A stretch of DNA of 64,000 nt from JADJQU01 sp035490315 (GTDB taxonomy: Bacteria; Planctomycetota; UBA1135; GCA-002686595), in contig DATHET010000178.1 of assembly GCA_035490315.1 (NCBI GenBank), positions 31,683-95,682 of the forward strand, given 5' to 3'. Position numbers and translations under genes: made by a program. Below are positions 59,485 through 64,000 of this stretch, piece after piece. Each line of letters starts with the position of its first letter. Positions within the stretch are counted from its first letter, which is position 1. The notes below the pieces were generated by a model. That model worked only from the letters and a program-made list of their open reading frames with translations, did no database searches and was not told the origin of the DNA.

Positions 59485-60369
59485 ATGCTTCCGAGAGTCG
59501 CTTTCGTTCTGGCTTCGATCTTCGCGCTCGCTCAAGCGCCCGCACCGGTCGCGCGCGATCGTGAGATCGGAAAGCAGCCCGCGTACACGAGCGAGCCGCT
59601 CTACGGCCTGTTCGTCCTGAACGAGGCGAAGAACATCCGCTCATGGGCCGTGTTCGACAAGTCGTCGAAGGGGTCGCCGTATTACGACGTGCTCTATTTC
59701 GATTGCGACAGCGACGGCGATCTGACGGAGGCGGGCGAGCGATTCGCGGGCAACTTCCATCCCGATCAGGAATGGGTCTGCATCCAGGTGGGATACGAAG
59801 TGAAGGTCCGCGACACGGAGTCTCGCTACAAGCGATTCAAGTTCTACGCGGTCCCCACGAAGAAAGGACCGACGTTCTGGTTCACCGCTCGGTGGAACGA
59901 CAAGGTCAACATCCACGGCGGATATGGCGACGTCGGAGTGGCCGGCACGAGCTTCGGAACTTCACCCGAGTCAGCTCCGGTGTTCCACGTCGAGCCAGGT
60001 GAGAATCTGTCGTACGGGCTGTACACGACGGAGACTCGGTACGAGCTCGAGATCGGCAAGGAAGCTCGCATCGCGATGGTCGTCGGCCGGCCTGGAGAAG
60101 GCGTGCGCTCCCTGACCGCACTCGACGAGCACTTCCTCGATCTTCGGCTGGAGCACCTCGACGGGGTCTTGATCGGGAAGAACAGCAGCGGAGTCGAGAT
60201 CCGCGTTCCTTTCCCGATCGACCACCATTGTTGAGGGACCCTCTACGACGGCTTCGTGAAAGTCGTCGACGAGCTGGTTCCTGGAGAAGCGAAATTGCGC
60301 ATCGAGCTGCGATCCGAAACCTGCAAGAAGGCCGAGCCCAAGGAGTTCTCAGTCACCCTCGTGAAGTGA
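59485..60369 (+). CDS. secreted protein, coding frame interrupted by UGA at 60232
   Basis: A 249-residue exported protein (signal MLPRVAFVLASIFALAQAPA) ends at TGA 60232-60234 after DHHC. The same frame continues for 44 more codons (GTLYDGFVKV ... VTLVK) to TGA at 60367-60369 with GC-rich third positions. The N-terminal part has a DSDGDLTEAGERF calcium-like loop and a SERF/heparin-lyase-like beta content; family unknown. The UGA is either a nonsense mutation, a sequencing error, or a recoded codon. The span given includes the extension. Confidence 0.55.
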
Positions 60370-60681
60370 CGAACCTGTCGGAGTCGAGCCTGGCTCCATG
60401 CCGACAACATTTACGGCGGGTCCATCGCGCTGCATGTGTCACTGCGATGCGTTTTTCACAGCTTCCTGGGCCTTTTTCAAGCCAGGAAGGGCCCCGCGGC
60501 CTTCCCGCAGCTGGGGGGCGGGCCGCCGCTTGCCCGCTCGCCGACCTGCTCGAAAAGCTCGGGGTAGCTTTCGGTGACCCGCTTCCTCAGGGAAGCGCGC
60601 GGCGCGAGTAAGTGTCGCGGCGCCGGTGCGTGACCAACCACGCCTGGCGCGGCCCTTCACCCTCTGCGCCCCTCGATCCAC
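60370..60681. other. 312-bp spacer with a hairpin and no confident gene
   Basis: An 8-bp hairpin CTTCCTGG/CCAGGAAG pairs 60462-60469 with 60482-60489 across GCCTTTTTCAAG. No convincing gene is seen; a minus-strand frame is open for a while but shows no family features. Confidence 0.5.
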
Positions 60682-61674
60682 TTGCGGCATTTGTTCCTGC
60701 TGAGCCTCGCCGCGTTTCCAGCGCTGGCGAGCGCGCAATCGAACGTCCGGCCCCTGCCTTCGGCCGCCTTGCCGCCGATGCATTCCAGCGCCGCGAGCGC
60801 CGGCTCGTCGAGCAGCGCCGGCTTCGACGACCTCAGCGGATTGCCTCGCCCCGGCGAAGCGCGCGGTTTCGTCGAGGTCGAAGGCGTTGCGTGGCTCGAC
60901 AGGCCCGCGAGCCTTTCCGATGTGGGCGGCGAAGTCAGCTCGCAGCGCGGCGGCTGGAACGCGGCGATCGGTCGCGAGCTCTCTGGAGCCAGCCTGCTCA
61001 GCCTGCGCATCGAGACCGAAGCCTCCTTCTACAAGTTCAGCGGAGCGAGCGGCTTGATCCCCGGCTCCAACGCGCCCTTCAACGATCTGTACCGAACCAG
61101 TGTCGGCGCGAGCTGGCTCTCCTCGCGCGGCGAAGGTCTCGCGGGCTTCCTCGGCGGCGCCGTCTCGCTCGGCGGCGAGGACTCCGCGAGCCTCTCGGAC
61201 AGTTTCTTCGGCGGCGCCCTCGCCGGCTTGCGCTACCAGCCGCGCAAGGACATCGCCATTTCCGTCGGTCTGCAAGCCCAGTCGCGCCTCGAGGACAGCG
61301 CCTGGGTCGCGCCCTTCCTCGGCCTGGAGATCGCGCTCACCGACGACCTGCGCTTCGCCCTCGAAGTCTCGCGCGTCTCGCTCGAGCAGCGCCTCTCCCC
61401 GGCCTGGTCTCTGCGCGGCGAAGTGAACTACGAGTCGCGCCAGTTCCGCCTGAACTCCGACAATCCGCTGCCGCGCGGAGTCTTCCGCGACGAGCGCATC
61501 GACGCCCACGGCGCTCTCGTCTGGCGCGGCAGCAGCGGATGCGAGATCGAGCTGGGCGCGGGCACGTCGCTCTGGCGCGAATACTCCTTCCTCGATTCCA
61601 GCGGATCCCTCGCTCGCGAAGTCGAGTCCGATCCCGCGCTGTCCGCGACGCTGGCGCTACGCCTCGTCTTTTGA
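60682..61674 (+). CDS. outer-membrane beta-barrel-like protein
   Basis: A 330-residue exported protein (TTG start; signal RHLFLLSLAAFPALASAQ). After a Ser-rich linker come alternating beta-strands with aromatic ends typical of a barrel (ARGFVEVEGVAWLDRPASLS, IAISVGLQAQSRL, LSATLALRLVF) and a C-terminal Phe as expected for BAM recognition. Unknown family; it resembles DUF6268-like planctomycete barrel proteins. It overlaps the convergent 197-residue gene by 18 bp. Confidence 0.7.
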   Translation: MRHLFLLSLAAFPALASAQSNVRPLPSAALPPMHSSAASAGSSSSAGFDDLSGLPRPGEARGFVEVEGVAWLDRPASLSDVGGEVSSQRGGWNAAIGRELSGASLLSLRIETEASFYKFSGASGLIPGSNAPFNDLYRTSVGASWLSSRGEGLAGFLGGAVSLGGEDSASLSDSFFGGALAGLRYQPRKDIAISVGLQAQSRLEDSAWVAPFLGLEIALTDDLRFALEVSRVSLEQRLSPAWSLRGEVNYESRQFRLNSDNPLPRGVFRDERIDAHGALVWRGSSGCEIELGAGTSLWREYSFLDSSGSLAREVESDPALSATLALRLVF

Positions 61675-62250
61675 TTCGAAAGGCAATCGGGCGCGCGCGC
61701 CGTGCCGCTGATTGAGCTTGGCGAGCAGCGTTTGCAGCTCCTTCTTGGCGAGCCCGAGCGGGATCTTGCGGCAGACGGGCGTCTGGAGCTTGCACCAGCG
61801 CGGCCAGCTCATCAGGACCAGGGCGTGCGCGCCCTTCTCGGTGTGGACCTGCTCGGCGTGCACCAGGAGGCGCTGCTCGAGCTGTTTCACCACCGCGCCC
61901 TGGGCCTGGACTTCGCCCTCGTCGTCGACACGCCCGAGCAGCTCGCGCGCAGGCTTGCCCAGCTTCTCCATCTGCCACGGCTCGCGCGCGGAACCGATCG
62001 AGACCACCGCGGGCCACAATCGGCGGTGCACGAAGGTCACTTTCCCGTCGAGGAGCTTCAGCGCGAGCACGTCCTCGTGCTCCGAGAGCTCTCCGAGCAG
62101 GGCATAGATCTCCTTGCCGCGCGGATGTCTCCACCACGAGCCCTTGATCGGGCCGCCTGCGACCAGAGCGACTGCGCTGGGAAGCTTCGCGTCGGTTTGG
62201 AGCAGAAATCCGTCCGCCTCGAGGCGCGTCAGGAGTTCCTTGACCTGCAT
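61657..62250 (-). CDS. conserved hypothetical protein
   Basis: A 197-residue cytoplasmic protein without signal peptide or membrane helix. The N-terminal part (QVKELLTRLEADGFLLQTD, WWRHPRGKEIYALLGELSEH) has winged-helix-like alternation and later segments are LLVHAEQVHTEKGAHALVLM and WPRWCKLQTPVCRKIPLG. Family not recognised. It overlaps the barrel gene's end. Confidence 0.6.
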   Translation of the reverse strand: MQVKELLTRLEADGFLLQTDAKLPSAVALVAGGPIKGSWWRHPRGKEIYALLGELSEHEDVLALKLLDGKVTFVHRRLWPAVVSIGSAREPWQMEKLGKPARELLGRVDDEGEVQAQGAVVKQLEQRLLVHAEQVHTEKGAHALVLMSWPRWCKLQTPVCRKIPLGLAKKELQTLLAKLNQRHGARARLPFESKDEA

Positions 62251-62272
62251 AGGAAGGCGTGAGTTATACGAC

Positions 62273-62278
62273 TAAACT
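62273..62278 (+). promoter_or_regulatory. -10-like box TAAACT before the 419-residue secreted protein
   Basis: TAAACT ends 15 bases before ATG 62294; GAGG lies between, so a short-leader transcript with a ribosome-binding site is likely. Confidence 0.35.
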
Positions 62279-62293
62279 CAGCCCGAGGAACCC

Positions 62294-63553
62294 ATGTCGA
62301 TCCTGCTCGCGCTCGCCCTCCCATTCATCGCAGCTCAAGTGCCGTCGAAAGCGGATTTCACCCCGATCGAGATCGCGTCACCGGACGGTCATTCCGTCGC
62401 GCGCATCGACCGCGCGCAGGGCCAGGAGCGCGTGGCGGCGAGCATGGCGCGCTATCGACTCGTCGTGTTCGAGCTGGACGAGTCGGGCGCGCGGCGGGAG
62501 CTGTGGAACGCGGATTACCCGCTCGAGACCGGCCGCTCGAAGCACGCCCTCGCCAACCGCGGTCGCGCCTTCGTGCAGCTCGTGGAGCACTACAGCGAGT
62601 CGCACACCGTGCTGCGCGTGCTGCGACCGAAGCAGGAAATGGTGCAGTGGACCGGCGCGGAGCTTCCGATCGAGCGCTCGGTGCTCGGCGGCACGAACCT
62701 CGAGCGGACCTGGCTCGACGAAGCGCGCGCGCCGGCGATTACCTGGACCGACGGCTGGTTCGGTCCGTGTCTCGAGCTCGATATTCCCTGCCGCGGCGGA
62801 GCTTCGAGCGCGATCGATCTCGAGCACATGACGATCGTGCAGAGGACATCCGAGCCGCCGGCCTTGAGCGTCGAGCCCGCAGTCCAGGGCACGCTGCCCG
62901 ATCGCTGCGGCGTGCCGTACGTGCAATCCGCTGAAGCTCCCGCCGTCGTGCGCGCCGGGGCCGGGCTCGACGTCGTGATCAACGCTTCGCACCCGACGCC
63001 TGGGTGGACCTTGCTCGGTTTCGAGATGGAAGCGAGCGGCGAGGACGAGCGCACACTGATCCTGACACCTCGTTCCGCCGCGCCGGAGCGCATATCCGCG
63101 CAGGTGATTTCTGTGTTCCGCACGACTCCTCGCATTTTCAATTTGCGTCCAGGGCGATACACGATCGACGTCGAGGGTTGGAGCGCGCAGCATCTGCCGC
63201 TGACGATCGACGTGTTGCCGGAAACGCTGCTGGCAACTCTGAGGACGAGCGGCGGCTTCGCTGGGATCAGTCAACGGATCGATCTCTTCGGACAATCCAT
63301 CGCCCGCCAGGATCCAGGCCGCGGCGCTCCTGGACGTTACGTCGAGCTCCCCAAGGATCGACTCGAGCAGCTGCGCAACCTGCTCGCGGCTCTCCCCACG
63401 AAGAGTCGTCGCGCCGAAACAGCGGGCGCCGCCGATCTCTTCCAACACACCCTCGCCTTCTGGAGCGTAGACCAGTGGATCACGATCGAGGTCGACGACC
63501 TGGCCGCGACCGACGCCGAACGCGAATTGATCCAGGTCTTGCGATCGATCTGA
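62294..63553 (+). CDS. secreted protein of unknown function
   Basis: A 419-residue exported protein (signal SILLALALPFIAAQVP). Central beta-rich segments (RYRLVVFELDESGARRELWN, FVQLVEHYSESHTVLRVLRP, ITWTDGWFGPCLELDIPCRG) and a C-terminal helical/DELL-like part (LPKDRLEQLRNLLAALPT, WITIEVDDLAATDAERELI) are visible. It has a single Cys pair region. No family assigned; typical of planctomycete secreted accessory proteins. Confidence 0.65.
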   Translation: MSILLALALPFIAAQVPSKADFTPIEIASPDGHSVARIDRAQGQERVAASMARYRLVVFELDESGARRELWNADYPLETGRSKHALANRGRAFVQLVEHYSESHTVLRVLRPKQEMVQWTGAELPIERSVLGGTNLERTWLDEARAPAITWTDGWFGPCLELDIPCRGGASSAIDLEHMTIVQRTSEPPALSVEPAVQGTLPDRCGVPYVQSAEAPAVVRAGAGLDVVINASHPTPGWTLLGFEMEASGEDERTLILTPRSAAPERISAQVISVFRTTPRIFNLRPGRYTIDVEGWSAQHLPLTIDVLPETLLATLRTSGGFAGISQRIDLFGQSIARQDPGRGAPGRYVELPKDRLEQLRNLLAALPTKSRRAETAGAADLFQHTLAFWSVDQWITIEVDDLAATDAERELIQVLRSI

Positions 63554-63585
63554 CCCAGTTCCGCCATCTGTTGGACGAGGGCTGC

Positions 63586-63591
63586 TAGGAT
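63586..63591 (+). promoter_or_regulatory. -10-like box TAGGAT before the FGE-like gene
   Basis: TAGGAT followed by 11 bases and ATG 63603. Confidence 0.35.
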
Positions 63592-63602
63592 GTGAAGTTC
63601 GA

Positions 63603-64000
63603 ATGGCCAATCGCGTAAGAATTGCAGCGGTGTATGCATTCCTGACCGTGGCCTGCGATCGCGCGAATCACACTGATCTTGGTACGAACGCACCTCAGAA
63701 GACTTGGAACTGGGGAGCAGGCAGGATTCTGAGTCCAGGTCCGATCGACGATGCGACGGGACTACCTTCGTCATTGCGCGATGATGGATCAGGCCTCGTG
63801 CTCATCCTGGTCAAGCCTGGCGAGTATGTGAGAGGAGCCGTCGACGGGGACAACGAGGCAGAAGCAAGCGAGAAACCCTCGCACGACGCCAGGATCACCA
63901 AGCCGTTCTATCTGAGCGAGTGCGAGATCACCCTGGATCAATGGAAGCTCGTGATCGGCAGCACATGGGCTGAGGGATTGCCAGCCGAGTTTGTCGCGCC
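63603..64000 (+). CDS. formylglycine-generating-enzyme-like (SUMF1) lipoprotein, partial
   Basis: The first 132 residues of a lipoprotein (AVYAFLTVACDRAN, lipobox-like TVAC) entering an FGE/SUMF1 domain: LVKPGEYVRGAVDGDNEAEA, EKPSHDARITKPFYLSECEI and TLDQWKLVIGS are the classical N-terminal part of that fold. Many planctomycete paralogues are not sulfatase activators. It is less GC-rich than its neighbours. The gene continues beyond the window. Confidence 0.8.
   Translation, partial: MANRVRIAAVYAFLTVACDRANHTDLGTNAPQKTWNWGAGRILSPGPIDDATGLPSSLRDDGSGLVLILVKPGEYVRGAVDGDNEAEASEKPSHDARITKPFYLSECEITLDQWKLVIGSTWAEGLPAEFVA

Noticed and set aside
60439..61509. 356-residue minus-strand ORF over the beta-barrel gene
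   Set aside because: It is a shadow of the plus-strand gene, which has a signal peptide and barrel features; only GC-rich bias keeps the frame open.

Overview
The window looks like a chromosomal, origin-proximal segment of a GC-rich, diderm bacterium, most likely a member of the Planctomycetota. Three things point there. A dnaA-dnaN-DUF721-gyrB block sits beside parA, parB and a parS site. Kdo and LPS-export genes imply an outer membrane. Large secreted proteins include one (49106-50425) whose C-terminal cysteine-bearing module I associate with the Saltatorellus/Rohdeia/Engelhardtia-type planctomycetes; that assignment is from memory, not from a search. No rRNA, tRNA, CRISPR array, transposase or prophage was recognised.

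Layout. 1-4513 (minus): a TolC-like lipoprotein, HlyD-type adaptor, ABC ATPase and FtsX/MacB-like permease form an efflux operon, preceded by a small Cys-rich secreted protein. 4639-6000: cystathionine beta-synthase. 6072-9436 (minus): HAD hydrolase, SGNH hydrolase, DUF72 and DUF374 acyltransferase. 9617-13591 (minus): two large secreted proteins. 14214-20029: anchored cyclophilin, parB with parS, membrane protein, metallophosphoesterase, an HPr-domain fusion and a sigma-70 factor. 20073-27870: hemW, pyrF, the whole bacillithiol pathway (bshC, bshB1, bshA) with parA between its genes, and a cysteine desulfurase. 28409-34258: dnaA, a likely oriC region, dnaN, DUF721 and gyrB. 34480-42529: a MshEN-domain protein, two TatA-like genes, then (minus) kdsD, kdsC and a giant LptC/LptA/LptD-like fusion. 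42773-48732: site-2-type protease, scpA, thioredoxin, fmt, rsmB, SDR and a half-size GDT1 transporter. 48773-64000: secreted and lipoprotein genes, two tandem carboxypeptidase-regulatory-like paralogues, a TIM-barrel enzyme, a LeuA-like enzyme, aspartokinase, a UGA-interrupted gene, a beta-barrel protein and the start of a formylglycine-generating-enzyme-like lipoprotein.

Most striking are long intergenic palindromes. One family occurs three times (5991-6081, 34259-34334, 54845-54932) with a 31-nt arm identical in all six arms, and in two copies the symmetry runs through the stop codons of both convergent genes. An unrelated perfect palindrome with 53-nt arms lies at 59271-59378, and a decayed one lies between the tatA-like genes. 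Other notable signals are the single-chain Lpt fusion in an E. coli-like kdsD-kdsC-lpt gene order, recurrent TAnnnT boxes 8-11 nt before start codons (short-leader or leaderless transcripts), apparent ATT starts, and an in-frame UGA with 44 coding-like codons after it.
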